Shown here piece after piece: positions 1-9,295 of a stretch of 64,000 nt of DNA. The notes under the pieces were generated by a model that did no database searches, had not been told where the DNA came from, and was given only the letters and a program-made list of their open reading frames with translations. The DNA comes from G963422445 sp963422445 (GTDB lineage: Bacteria > Pseudomonadota > Alphaproteobacteria > Thalassobaculales > Thalassobaculaceae). The stretch lies in assembly GCA_963422445.2 (NCBI GenBank), contig OY729512.2:5952001-6016000 (forward strand), read 5' to 3'. A program made the translations under genes and the position numbers. The number at the start of each line of letters is the position of its first letter. Positions within the stretch are counted from its first letter, which is position 1.

Positions 1-701
1 CTCCGGGGAATCGACGGGCCGGCCGACGGCTTGAGCCAGCAGATCACGGCCGTATAGAGAATGTACATTCCGACGAGAGCAAGGCCGGGCAACAAGGCGC
101 CTGCAAACAGGTCGCCGACCGAGACCGGATCAGGCGACCAGTTGCCAAGAGTGCGCTGCGCTTCCTGATGGGCATTTGAGATCTGATCGCCAAGAACCAC
201 GAGGACGATTGACGGCGGAATGATCTGGCCCAGGGTACCGGATGCGGAGATCACGCCGGTCGCCAATTTCGGGTCGTAGCCGCGGCGCAACATGGTCGGC
301 AGCGACAGCAGTCCCATGGTCACCACCGTGGCGCCGACAATCCCGGTCGATGCGGCCAGCAATGCGCCAACAACACAAACCGAAATACCAAGCCCGCCAC
401 GGATCGCACCGAACAGCGCTCCCATCGTATCGAGCAGTTCCTCGGCCACCTTGGACCGTTCAAGCATAACGCCCATGAATACGAACAGCGGCACGGCGAT
501 CAGAACCTCATTGGTCATGATCCCGAATATACGGTTCGGCAGAACACCGAAATACGACAGGGAGAAGATATCGAAGGCGTATCCGATCAACCCGAACACC
601 ATCGAGGCGCCGGCCAGAGTGAAGGCCACCGGAAATCCCAGCATCAGGGTGCCACAAACACCGACAACCATCACGGCAACCATGATTTCGTTACCGGTCA
701 C
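1..701 (-). CDS. dctM: TRAP transporter large permease DctM (3' end cut by window edge)
   Basis: This encodes the N-terminal part of the large, roughly 12-helix membrane subunit of a TRAP transporter, which moves an organic acid inward with sodium. The frame is open from 701 to the left edge (about 233 residues) and reads as hydrophobic helices with DctM-type stretches such as VLIAVPLFVFMGVMLERS and IIPPSIVLVVLGD. The chosen start is GTG at 701, which overlaps the TGA of dctQ (GTGA), so translation is probably coupled. It is third in the operon dctP-dctQ-dctM. The substrate cannot be told from sequence. The C-terminus lies outside the window. The family call is firm. Confidence 0.92.
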   Translation of the reverse strand, partial: MTGNEIMVAVMVVGVCGTLMLGFPVAFTLAGASMVFGLIGYAFDIFSLSYFGVLPNRIFGIMTNEVLIAVPLFVFMGVMLERSKVAEELLDTMGALFGAIRGGLGISVCVVGALLAASTGIVGATVVTMGLLSLPTMLRRGYDPKLATGVISASGTLGQIIPPSIVLVVLGDQISNAHQEAQRTLGNWSPDPVSVGDLFAGALLPGLALVGMYILYTAVICWLKPSAGPSIPR

Positions 702-1249
702 AGCCCGATCTCCCCACGGTCGCCCACGCCGTCAGGACCAACCCTGGGCTGCGCCAGGGTGAGATACGACTTGATGAACAGGGACACCCCCTGGATACCG
801 AGCGTACCGGCGAAGATCAGCATGCAAGTCTTCAACAGGTAGACGCCCTGGATACCGCTAACCTCAACCGATCCCTCGCGGACTGCCCAGGCGGCGACAA
901 CATAAGGCCAGGAGACCCACCAGACCATCACGCAGACTGGCAAAAGAATAAATGCGACTCCAAGCAGGTCGATCCAAGCTTTCCTGCGCGGGCCAACATT
1001 ACCGTAGAGAATATCGACCCGAACATGGGCGTTATGCAGCAAGGTATAACCGGCAGCGACCAGAAAGACGATGGCATGCATGTACCAGATCGACTCCTGC
1101 ATCATGAGTATGCTGAGACCAAAGACATAACGCATGACCACGACGATCACCTGGATCAGCACCATGCCGAGGGCCAGCCATGCGACAACCCGGCCTATCC
1201 ATTCGTTGACGGCGTCAATCCCTCGCGAAAGGAAAACCAAAGATCGCAT
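698..1249 (-). CDS. dctQ: TRAP transporter small permease DctQ
   Basis: This is the small membrane subunit of the TRAP transporter, 183 residues, the usual DctQ size. Four hydrophobic segments are visible, at about residues 15-40, 50-70, 85-115 and 130-165. They include the family-typical stretch AHVRVDILYG after the second helix, which usually precedes the next membrane helix. The start ATG at 1249 leaves a 98-base gap to dctP upstream, and the stop overlaps the GTG of dctM. Together with DctM it forms the membrane complex fed by the periplasmic DctP protein. Confidence 0.92.
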   Translation of the reverse strand: MRSLVFLSRGIDAVNEWIGRVVAWLALGMVLIQVIVVVMRYVFGLSILMMQESIWYMHAIVFLVAAGYTLLHNAHVRVDILYGNVGPRRKAWIDLLGVAFILLPVCVMVWWVSWPYVVAAWAVREGSVEVSGIQGVYLLKTCMLIFAGTLGIQGVSLFIKSYLTLAQPRVGPDGVGDRGEIGL

Positions 1250-1347
1250 CGCCGGGGTTCTCCATGGGCAAACCAGACCGCGAACGGCACAAGAATGCCC
1301 CCGCCGGCGATGGTCCGGCGCGGGCAGTTTTCGTCATTCCGTCGCCG

Positions 1348-2457
1348 TCAGCCCTTGCCGTAGGTGAAGGGCAGCGTGCGGGCGTTCATGTATCCCTGCA
1401 AGCCGATCTTCGACCAGCCGATTGCCGTCTTGCGGAAACTCCGGTAGCTGTCCCAGACTTCCTTGGCCGTGGCATCGGTATTGCCGACGCTGTCCACCAC
1501 TTCGCCGGACACCCGGCCGAGTTCAGCCAGCAGGTCGTTAGGATATTTGTGCATCTTGACGCCATGCTGTTCGACGAGCTTCTTGAGCGCTCCCGGGCTG
1601 GCGCCGTCATATTCCGCGGTCTGAATGAAACATTCAGCCTGCAGCAAGGCCTCGATGATCGTCTGATCTTCCGATCCGAGGCTATCCCAGAATTTCTGGT
1701 TGACGGCATAGCTGCTCATAGTGCCCGGCTCATGGAATCCCGGCCAGTGGTAGTTCTTAACGACCTTGTAGAAACCGAAGGCGAGATCATGCCACGGTCC
1801 GACCCATTCGGTGCCATCGATGGCGCCCGATTGCAAAGCAGGAAAGATTTCGCCGCCTGGCAGGTTGACCACCGCGACACCGAGCTCGCGCAACACCTCG
1901 CCGCCGAGGCCCGGCATGCGGAACTTGACGCCCTTGAAATCGTCAAGCTTGGTGATCTGCTTGTTCAACCAACCCCCCATCTGTGTTCCGGTCGAAGGGC
2001 CTATAAAGGGTTTCATGCCGAAATTGGTATGCAGCTTGTCCCACAACTGCTGACCGCCACCGTAGTGAATCCAGGCATACTGTTCTGCCGGCGTCATGCC
2101 GAACGGCACCGCCGTGAAGAAATTGAATGCCTGTGCTTTGCTTGGAAAATAGTACTCGGCGGAAAAATACATCTCAGCATTTCCCTGCGAAACGGCGTCG
2201 AACACGCCGAATGCAGGCACCAGTTCGCCGGCGTTGAACAGTTTGACAGTAACCCGGCCACCGGTGGCAGCATTGATCCGGGCGGACACCCGGTTCGCCG
2301 AGGTTCCCAGACCCGGGAAGTTCTTCGGGAACGAAGTCACCAGCTTCAATTCCTTCCTGCCCTGCGAGATCGCAGGTGTCGGGATACTCGTGGCTGCAGC
2401 CACAGCGCCGGTAACGCCGGCGGTCGCTGCACCCTTGATGAAGGCGCGACGTTTCAT
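1348..2457 (-). CDS. dctP: TRAP transporter substrate-binding protein DctP, Tat-type signal
   Basis: This is the periplasmic solute receptor of the TRAP system, 369 residues. The start at 2457 was chosen because MKRRAFIKG begins a twin-arginine-like signal (RRAFIKG, then an alanine-rich core ending near AISQG) and a GGAGGA ribosome site lies 8 bases upstream. The open frame extends 57 codons further upstream without any such support. The body shows the DctP fold signatures: GTQMGGW, KGVKFRMPGLGGEVLRELG, LPGGEIFPALQSGAIDG and EWVGPWHD. The last two resemble 2-oxo-acid/TakP-like receptors. That suggests 2-oxo or carboxylic acid substrates, but this is only an inference. Confidence 0.9.
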   Translation of the reverse strand: MKRRAFIKGAATAGVTGAVAAATSIPTPAISQGRKELKLVTSFPKNFPGLGTSANRVSARINAATGGRVTVKLFNAGELVPAFGVFDAVSQGNAEMYFSAEYYFPSKAQAFNFFTAVPFGMTPAEQYAWIHYGGGQQLWDKLHTNFGMKPFIGPSTGTQMGGWLNKQITKLDDFKGVKFRMPGLGGEVLRELGVAVVNLPGGEIFPALQSGAIDGTEWVGPWHDLAFGFYKVVKNYHWPGFHEPGTMSSYAVNQKFWDSLGSEDQTIIEALLQAECFIQTAEYDGASPGALKKLVEQHGVKMHKYPNDLLAELGRVSGEVVDSVGNTDATAKEVWDSYRSFRKTAIGWSKIGLQGYMNARTLPFTYGKG

Positions 2458-2634
2458 AGTACGGATCCTCCGTGAATGCGTTTTCATATCACATTTGCAA
2501 ATCCGTGCCCGGTTCCTGACGCCGCATCGTGGAAGTTCCGGACCGAAACACGATACCATGACAAACCTTAGACGGGAGAATGAAACCATGCAACCAACGG
2601 GCGTTGACAAGGACCATTTTCTGTCCACAACCTA

Positions 2635-2703
2635 GTGGATTGATCGTTATAGATATATCCATTATTGTGTTCTTCTGATTTGTCGATCACGGAGGTCTGC
2701 AAG
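2635..2703 (+). repeat. Orphan left end of an IS630 element
   Basis: The 69 bases match the left end and leader of the IS630-type elements at 19876-20992 and 40085-41232: terminal GTGGATTGATCGTTA, then TTCTTCTGATTTGTCGATC and GGAGGTCTGCAAG. TA precedes the end at 2633-2634, as expected for an IS630 target. The transposase and right end are missing, so this is a deletion remnant. Foreign coding sequence starts directly after it. Confidence 0.8.
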
Positions 2704-2874
2704 CCAAACCTGCGGGTCGACGCCGTTGAGCTTGGCGGAGCCGAGCTACCAGGTATCACGCGACGAGTGCTTGTCTATGGCGGAGAGCGGTCCTTCCGGA
2801 CCGGGGACGGGATCGACGTGCGATCCACTGACCAGCTGCAACAGGCACTCGCCGAGCGCACCCTGTGGCCCTAG
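2704..2874 (+). pseudogene. C-terminal fragment of an AAA ATPase (DUF4143-type)
   Basis: About 57 codons run in one frame to a stop at 2872-2874. The segment TRRVLVYGGERSFRTGDGID, followed by an end in ERTLWP, resembles the C-terminus of bacterial AAA+ ATPases that carry DUF4143, as I recall that family. Everything upstream was replaced by the orphan IS630 end, so no ATPase motif remains. The family call rests on the tail only and is tentative. Confidence 0.4.
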
Positions 2875-3863
2875 ACTCAACCGGTCAAACGATGTTGGTG
2901 GCGAGTCATACAACATGAGCATGACACCTGAAGACGCATAGCGCGAGGAAGCCTACGACCAAATGGTTAAGGAGATTCTGGAATCGCATCGCGAAGAGAT
3001 AATCGACGAGTTTGTTTCCGAAAGGATGGCATCGTACTATCGGAACAATCCTGATCTTGCTGCAGCAGCCCAATCGGCCTTTTCTGAGGCCCGATCCCTC
3101 TTGAGTTCAAGTCCGACCGCGTCTCTGATCTTTTCCCGGTCCGCCACAGAAATCACATTGCGGGATGTGCTCCTGAAACCGATCGCCCACGGAATGGTGC
3201 AGGACGAGCATGGCGGTGCCTTGATGGTAGTCACCTGGATCTAAAGTTCATAGCATAAGTTTTGTTCGACCCGAAGGCAGAAGCGCTTGACGGCGGCGAG
3301 GATTTCATCGGCGGATCTGGTCCACTTGAAGGGGCGGGGTTTTTCGTTGTGCGTTTCGATGAACGCACGGATGTCGGCCTCGAGCTGGAGGGTAGAGCGG
3401 TGCACCCCGCGTTGCAGCTGCTTGCGTGTGAGTTCGGCGAACCAGCGCTCGACATGATTGAGCCACGAGGCGGACGTCGGCGTGAAGTGGACGTGCCAAT
3501 GCGGACGCCGCGCCAGCCAGGCCTTGACCCCCGCCGTCTTGTGGGTAGCGTAGTTGTCCATGACGATGTGGATGTCCAGCCCGTCCGGGACATTGCGGTC
3601 GATCGCCTTCAGGAAGTCGAGGAACTCTCTAGCCCGGTGGCGGCGATAGCCCTTGCCGATGACCGAGCCGGTGGCAACATCGAGGGCGGCGAAGAGCGCG
3701 GTCGTGCCGTTGCGCTTGTAATCATGAGTGCGCCGCTCAGGGATGCCCGGCCGCATCGTCAGGACCGGCTCTATTCGTCGACACAGAGCACCAGCGCGCG
3801 ATCCGGCGGCGACCTGTCGAAGCCGACAATGTCGCGGACCTTCTCCACGAAGTGCGGATCACT

Positions 3864-5364
3864 GAGCTTCTTGCAAAATTGCCGGCCCGACCGGTTTTTT
3901 GCCTTCTCGAGGCTGATTTTGTTGTCGAGGGCCTAGGTTTCGGGGCCACCTCGTGGTATGTTGTGTTTCCACAATAACAAGATACCGATGAGGTGCCCCC
4001 GATGACCCTTGGCTCGACCCTATCCGATCTCTGGCACCGATTTCAAGGGGACCTTTTCCCTGCCTTGGCCGAGGCGGTCGGTCCTCTCCTGGAGACGCAC
4101 AAGCGCTTCGTGACAGCTCTCGATCTCGCCAAGGTGGAGGGCTTCGTCGATGGGGTGTGGACCGGTCCGGGTCGGCCCCGGGAGGATCGCCAGGCGCTGG
4201 CCCGTGGCTTCATCGCCAAGGCGGTGTGGGATCTGCCGACGACCCGCCACCTGATCGACAGGCTCAAGGTGGACCCGACGTTGCGCCGGCTGTGCGGCTG
4301 GTCGCGTGTCGCGGAGATCCCGCGTGAAGCGACGTTTTCGCGGGCGTTTGCCGAATTTTCGCAGTCCCGTCTTCCGGAGAGGATGCACGCGGCTCTGGTT
4401 GCAGAGACACTGGGCGATGCGCTCATCGGCCACGTGTCGAGGGACTCGACGGCCATCGAGGCCCGGGAGACGCCGGCCCCGACGCTGAAGGCCAGGACGC
4501 CGAACTGCAAGCGCGGCCGGCCCCGCAAGGGCGAGGAGAGGACGAAGGAGCCTGGGCGTCTCGAACGGCAAGCGAACGGGATGGATCTCGATGAGATGTT
4601 TGACGAGCTGCCGAAGGTCTGTGATCACGGGGCAAAGAAGAATGCCAAGGGGGTCATGGAGGCCTGGTGCGGTTACAAGCTGCATATCGACACAGCAGAC
4701 TGCGGGGTGGTGCCGCTGAGGACCGTCCTCACCGCGGCATCCGTCCATGACAGCCCGGTCGCGATCCCGCTGGCGATGATGACCGCCGGGCGTGTGACCA
4801 ATCTCTACGATCTCATGGACGCGGCCTATGATGCCAGGGAGATCCACCAGATGAGCGAACGGCTTGGCCATGTGCCGATCATCGATGTCAATCCGCGCCG
4901 GGACAAGGACCTCAAGGAGGCGCGAGACCGGGAGGCCCGGGCCCGGCGTGCAATAGGCCATGTCGATCCCGAGACCGTGCGGTTCCGGATCCGGTCCGGT
5001 GTCGAGAGGACCAACGCCCGCCTCAAGGATGAGTGTGGCGGGCGCCATGTCCGCGTCCGTGGATATTCCAAGGTCGCCTGCCATCTCATGTTCGGCATCC
5101 TGGCCCTGGCGGCTGACCAGTTGATACGTCTCGCCGCCCCATAGCGCGGCTCCGACAACGCATGCCGACCCTTCGCGCCCCTCTCGAAGAGAGGGGCGCG
5201 GAGAGGCGTGTCCCGATGTCCGCAAAGGTCCCTGTTCGGTCTCATCGTCTCTGATGAGACACCGCGAATTCATGGATTCCGACCTCCAGGTGCAGAGGTG
5301 ACCGGGATCAACCGACCGATCCGGGCTCACCGGACCCTAGGGACAGGAATTTTGCAAAAGGTTC
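3864..5364 (+). mobile_element. ISa copy A: full-length, with target duplication
   Basis: This is a 1501-bp element with inverted ends GAGCTTCTTGCAAAATTGCC and (right end, reversed) GAACCTTTTGCAAAATTCC. A 4-base duplication CACT lies at 3860-3863 and 5365-5368. It carries one transposase gene (4002-5144) and about 220 bases of 3' noncoding DNA with two hairpins (5174-5200 and 5239-5260). Five copies occur in this window. It is not one of the IS families whose ends I recognise. The transposase is an IS4/IS5-like DDE enzyme. Confidence 0.9.
4002..5144 (+). CDS. ISa transposase, DDE type (copy A)
   Basis: The protein has 380 residues. It starts at ATG 4002; the leader of this and the other long-leader copies shows GAGGTG about 8 bases upstream. 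Candidate catalytic residues are D in HVSRDSTAIE, D in LMDAAYDARE and E in SGVERTNARLKDEC, the usual DDE order of IS4/IS5-type transposases. The N-terminal third contains LIDRLKVDPTLRRLCGW and EATFSRAFAEFS. A basic linker GRPRKGEER precedes the central domain. The frame is intact, so this copy may still be active. Copies C and D encode near-identical proteins. Confidence 0.85.
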   Translation: MTLGSTLSDLWHRFQGDLFPALAEAVGPLLETHKRFVTALDLAKVEGFVDGVWTGPGRPREDRQALARGFIAKAVWDLPTTRHLIDRLKVDPTLRRLCGWSRVAEIPREATFSRAFAEFSQSRLPERMHAALVAETLGDALIGHVSRDSTAIEARETPAPTLKARTPNCKRGRPRKGEERTKEPGRLERQANGMDLDEMFDELPKVCDHGAKKNAKGVMEAWCGYKLHIDTADCGVVPLRTVLTAASVHDSPVAIPLAMMTAGRVTNLYDLMDAAYDAREIHQMSERLGHVPIIDVNPRRDKDLKEARDREARARRAIGHVDPETVRFRIRSGVERTNARLKDECGGRHVRVRGYSKVACHLMFGILALAADQLIRLAAP

Positions 5365-6289
5365 CACTGGAGAGTTTGAAGGTCTCGGCCCGGTGTGGCT
5401 GGAGGCCGAAGGCGCCCCAGATGCGCCAGATCGACGTGTGCGACAGCCCCGCCTCCTTCGCCATCGAGCGCAGCGACCAGTGGGTGGCGTCCGCAGGCCG
5501 CGAGGTTGAGTGTTCGCTCGATCACTTGCGCCACCGTCTCGTCCTCGATGGTGCGCGGCCGTCCCGGCCGGGGTTCGTCCGACAGGCCCTCGATGCGGTC
5601 CTTGACGAAGCGCATCCGCCACTTGCCGACGGTGCGCGCGTGCACGCCGATCTCTGCCGCCACCGCCTTGTTACCAAGCCCGTCCGCGCAACGCAGGATC
5701 ATGCGGCAGCGATCCGACATGGAGCGCGCCACACGGTGGCTGCGAACCTGCGCTTCCAGAAACGACCGTTCCTCATCGCTCAAAATCAGGGCCGCCAGCG
5801 GCCGTCCCGTACCGCGCACCATCAAGATGACCTCCTGTATCCGACCCGGTGGGTTATCCTACAATGAATCTTACTTCAGTGCCAGGTGAGCAGAGCTTGC
5901 GATCAGAAATCAGCAGTTCACGAAACTCCTGTTCGGCGTGCTGGAGGAATACGGCATAGATCTCAAAAGCCTCTCTCGGAAGGGCGCCTGCAACAACCTT
6001 TGGGCAGAGATTCAGGAAATCACGAATACCCGCAACCAGATCCTGCATCATGGCGGAACGAAGGCGTCCCACGAACAGGCAGAGCGGTCGCTGGAAATTG
6101 CCGTCATACTGCTCGACAAGTTCTATCCCTACCTGAGGAAACAGGTTCTTGTGACATAGAGATCGTGCTGCTGGCGTTTCCAATGCCCTTGTCGAGTTCG
6201 GCCGTGACATTTGTCAGCACGTCAGCATGCCGTGCGCGAGCGCGCGTCGATGACCTGCGTGCGGACCCGACAGGGGAGATCGAGCCTCC

Positions 6290-6655
6290 ATGCCCCGCGC
6301 CATGACTGCCGACCTCGTCCTCGCAGCTTGCATATTTGCCGGGATCGCCGCGCTGGCACTTTCCGGCACGGCCCGGGCGGAAACGTGGCACGGCCTGACC
6401 GTGGCGCCCGAGCACCACTGCTCACCCTACGACCGCAATCGGGACTGCCGTTACCCGCAGTCATTCGAGCACAAGATCGTTCGCCGTCTGGGTGCGGTCT
6501 ACGACCTCTACACCGGCAGCGGCCGGGCGGGCGACACGAGGTCTTGCGCTTCCGATTCGTTCGGTGCAGGCTCCCGGGGAATTCCCTGCCGAGGATTATG
6601 GCCAGTCCACAAATCGGCCCGTTATGGAACGACTTACCCGCGCACCCTGTACTGA
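6290..6655 (+). pseudogene. Truncated secreted protein (HNH-nuclease-like N-terminus)
   Basis: The open frame begins MPRAMTADLVLAACIF and continues as an apparent signal peptide ending near GTARAE. It is followed by WHGLTVAPEHHCSPYDRNRD and YPQSFEHKIVRRLGAVYD. This resembles the start of secreted proteins that normally continue into an HNH-like DIEHIV region, as I recall them. Here the sequence after YTGS is unrelated and the expected HNH residues are absent, so it appears truncated. Function is not assigned beyond that resemblance. Confidence 0.4.
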
Positions 6656-6739
6656 GGACAGCCGGTTGCCGCTTTGGTTTTCTCGCTATCTCGACAAGAT
6701 TGTAGCCAGCCCGGCCGACGTCCGCTACTCTATGACTAG

Positions 6740-7490
6740 GTCGTGTTCATACTAACGCAGTGCCTCGACGATGAGCGCGAAGGTGATGAAGCCGAGGAAG
6801 ATGACGTCGAGCTTGTCGTAGCGTGTGAAGATGCGCCGGAAGCCCTTGAGCCGTCGGAACAGCCGCTCCACCTCATTGCGGCGTTTGTACAACTGCCGGT
6901 CGTACGTATGCACGGTCCATCAGCAGGGACCGGGGTGTCTTCTGGCGCCCCAGACGTTCGAGTAGCTTGCGTCCTTCGGGCGCATCCTGGGCCTAGCCGG
7001 CAGACAGCGCGAAGGTCACGGCCGTTCGCTCATCTGCGGCAACCAGATGAACTTTGGTATTCCATCCGCCCCGCGACTTGCCGATGCATTGCGGACCGTT
7101 TTTTTCAGCGCCCCGGCGCCATCGGGATGGACCTTCACGCTGGTGCTGTCCAGCGAGACCACATCGAGCGTCACATGCACCATCCGCTCGCGCTGCAGGT
7201 GCTCGAAGACCCGCGCGAGCACGCCGTTCTTCGACCACCGGTTCATCCGGGTGTAGACGGTATGCCACTTGCCGAAGCGAGGCGGCAGTCCGCGCCACTT
7301 GCAGCCGTGCTCGACGACATAGAGGAAGGCATTGAGCACCTGGAGGTTGGACACGGCGACGTTGCCGCGTTGGACCGGCAGATGCGGGGCAATGCGTTCG
7401 TACTGGGCTTGGCTGAGTTCCATACCGATGACTCGCTGACGAGGGACCGGCCGCCACGATAGCATCATTGAACATTAGTGTGAACACGCC
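6740..7490 (-). mobile_element. IS5-family element (CTAG target), internally deleted
   Basis: The ends GTCGTGTTCATACTAA and (reversed) GGCGTGTTCACACTAA are flanked by CTAG at 6736-6739 and 7491-7494. The first frame starts at ATG 7423 with ELSQAQYERIAPHLP and NAFLYVVEHGCKWRGLPPRF, ending in the DDE region SLDSTSVKVHPDG. The second frame gives KFIWLPQ/KVHLVAADERTAVTF and later EVERLFRRLKGFRR (near 6860-6830). Between MDRAY and YDRQLYK (near 6905) roughly 100 bases expected in the family are missing. It cannot make a full transposase. It lies 24 bases before the antitoxin gene that follows. Confidence 0.8.
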
Positions 7491-7517
7491 CTAGTTTCAT
7501 GACCACGTGAGGTTACC

Positions 7518-7757
7518 ATGGTCACGGTCAATCTGGCTCAGGCCAAAGCCCGCCTCAGCGAGCTTATGGACAAGGTAGAGGCGGGGCAGGAGGTGGTTAT
7601 CACCCGCCGCGGCAAGGCCGTGGCGCATCTATCTGCCGCGGCCGGTCCCAAGAAAGCCTTACCCCTGGGGGAACTAGCCGCGTTCCGGTCCACTATGCCT
7701 CGATTGCGGCGCCCCGCTGCCGATTTGTTGCGCGAGCTCCGGGATGAGGGGTTGTGA
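7518..7757 (+). CDS. Type II antitoxin, Phd/YefM family
   Basis: The 79-residue protein begins MVTVNLAQAKARLSELMDKV and continues QEVVITRRGKAVAHL, the standard Phd/YefM N-terminal DNA-binding fold. The C-terminal part, expected to wrap the toxin, is short and basic-hydrophobic (ADLLRELRDEGL). A GAGG ribosome site lies about 5 bases before ATG 7518. The PIN toxin gene starts 18 bases downstream, giving the usual antitoxin-toxin order. An IS5-type element sits just upstream and may have replaced or altered the promoter. Confidence 0.88.
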   Translation: MVTVNLAQAKARLSELMDKVEAGQEVVITRRGKAVAHLSAAAGPKKALPLGELAAFRSTMPRLRRPAADLLRELRDEGL

Positions 7758-7775
7758 GATCGGCATTCGATTCCG

Positions 7776-8222
7776 ATGCGCTATTTCGACACCAGCTTTC
7801 TCGTCCCTCTCATTCTGCCTGAGGCGACCAGCGAACATGTATCCGGATTTCTCGAAGCCCTGCAGGGCGCCGACCTGGCGGTCAGCCACTGGACCAGGGT
7901 CGAATTTGCCTCGCTGCTCGCCCGTGAAGTTCGTATAAGCGGTCTGGATGTCGGTACGGCGTGGCAGGCTGTCTCGCAGTTCGAAACGATGATTGGGCAG
8001 TCCTTTGTTGTCCTGTTACCGAACCGTGACGACTTCGATCGCGCCAAGGAGTGGCTCGGCAATTTCGAAACCGGTCTGAAGGCCGGGGATACGCTCCACC
8101 TCGCTATTGCGGGTAACCGTGGCGCGGACGCGATCTACAACCTAGACAAGCTGATGATCGCAGCCGGAAAGACACTGGGCTTACCAGCCAGTGCAGGGAA
8201 ACTTCCGGGTTATGGCGATTAA
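7776..8222 (+). CDS. PIN-domain toxin (VapC-like ribonuclease)
   Basis: The 148-residue protein has a PIN-domain layout: D5 in MRYFDTS, E43 in HWTRVEFASLL, D105 in LKAGDTLHLAIA and D124 in IYNLDK. These acidic residues bind the metal for RNA cleavage. It follows the Phd-type antitoxin in the same orientation and was probably co-transcribed. Length is normal for the family and all four acidic positions are present, so the pair may be functional. An internally deleted ISa copy begins a few bases after the stop. Confidence 0.88.
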   Translation: MRYFDTSFLVPLILPEATSEHVSGFLEALQGADLAVSHWTRVEFASLLAREVRISGLDVGTAWQAVSQFETMIGQSFVVLLPNRDDFDRAKEWLGNFETGLKAGDTLHLAIAGNRGADAIYNLDKLMIAAGKTLGLPASAGKLPGYGD

Positions 8223-8227
8223 CGGCA

Positions 8228-9195
8228 GAGCTTCTTGCAAAATTGCCGGCCCGACCGGTTTTTGCCTTCTCGAGGCTGATTTTGTTGTCGAGGGCCTGGG
8301 CTTCGGGGCCACCTCGTGGTATGTTGTGTTTCCACAACAACAAGATACCGAGGAGGTGACCCCGATGACCCTTGGCTCGACCCTATCCGATCTCTGGCGC
8401 CGATTTCAAGGGGACCTTTTCCCTGCGTTGGCCGAGGCGGTCGGTCCTCTCCTGGAGACGCACAAGCGTTTCGTGACAGCTCTCGATCTCGTCAAGGTGG
8501 AGGGCTTCGTCGATGGGGTGTGGACCGGTCCGGGTCGACCCCGGGAGGATCGCCAGGCGCTGGCCCGTGGCTTCATCGCCAAGGCGGTATGGGATCTGCC
8601 GACGACCCGCCACCTGATCGACAGGCTCAAGGTGGACCCGACGTTGCGCCGACTGTGCGGCTGGTCGCGTGTCGCGAAGATCCCGCGTGAAGCGACGTTT
8701 TCGCGGGCGTTTATCGATGTCAATCCGCGCCGGGACAAGGACCTCAAGGAGGCGCGAGACCGGGAGGCCCGGGCCCGGCGTGCAATAGGCCATGTCGATC
8801 CCGAGACCGTGCGGTTCCGGATCCGGTCCGGTGTCGAGAGGACCAACGCCCGCCTCAAGGATGAGTGTGGCGGGCGCCATGTCCGCGTCCGTGGATATTC
8901 CAAGGTCGCCTGCCATCTCATGTTCGGCATCCTGGCTCTGGCGGCTGACCAGTTGATACGTCTCGCCGTCCCATAGCGCGCTCCGACAACGCATACCGAC
9001 CCTTCGCGGCCCTCTCGAAGAGAGGGACCCGGAGAGGCGTGTCCCGATGTCCGCAAAGGTCCATGTTTGTTCTCATCGTCTCTGATGAGACACCGCGAAT
9101 CCATGGATTCCGACCTCCAGGTGCAGAGGTGAACGGAAGCAACCGACCGATCCGGGCTCACCGGACCCTGGGGACAGGAATTTTGCAAGAGGTTC
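8228..9195 (+). mobile_element. ISa copy B: internally deleted, long leader
   Basis: The ends are typical of ISa and the target GGCA is duplicated at 8224-8227 and 9196-9199. Relative to copy A, 531 bases are missing (equivalent to 4350-4880), joining EATFSRAF directly to IDVNPRRDKD without changing frame. The remaining frame (ATG 8365 to 8976, 203 residues) lacks two of the three catalytic acids, so this is a non-autonomous derivative. Its leader is full-length and keeps the AGGAGGTG ribosome site. Confidence 0.9.
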
Positions 9196-9295
9196 GGCAG
9201 TCATACGCGTGTTATGGCCCGCGGGGACCCCACCGCACCCGAATTCAGCCCCTGGAGGCCATGCAAGTGCCCAAGTTCGTAGTGCGAGACGTTCC

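Larger units (their letters stand above)
3242..5873 (-). mobile_element. IS630-family element, itself interrupted by ISa
   Basis: The transposase lies on the minus strand. The N-terminal part (5825 to 5369) has a helix-turn-helix region with RMILRCADGLGNKAVAAEIG. The C-terminal part (3863 to 3241) has the DDE segments DIHIVMDNYATHKT and HFTPTSASWLNHVERWF. Joining the halves across the ISa copy at 3864-5364 gives ETFKLSSDPHFVEKVRDIVG in frame, which matches IS630 proteins. The ends read inward as TAAAGTTCATAGCATAAG and TAAGATTCATTGTAGG, and a TA target lies at each edge. A frameshift near 5515 and a short deletion after LCVDE (near 3775) also inactivate it. Confidence 0.85.
2915..6159 (+). pseudogene. 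HEPN-like gene split by a nested double IS insertion
   Basis: The two halves lie at 2915-3241 and 5874-6159. The left half starts ATG at 2915, has an in-frame amber at codon 9, then reads EILESHREEIIDEFVSERMA and RSATEITLRDVLLKPIAHGM. The right half contains RNQILHHGG, a match to the HEPN ribonuclease motif RNxxxH, and ends DKFYPYLRKQV. Removing 3242-5873 and keeping one TA puts the two halves in the same frame, with one TGA at the join region (5887-5889). So one gene was interrupted. HEPN proteins often act in RNA-cleaving toxin or defence roles, but this copy has two stops plus the insertion and cannot be functional. Confidence 0.65.
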
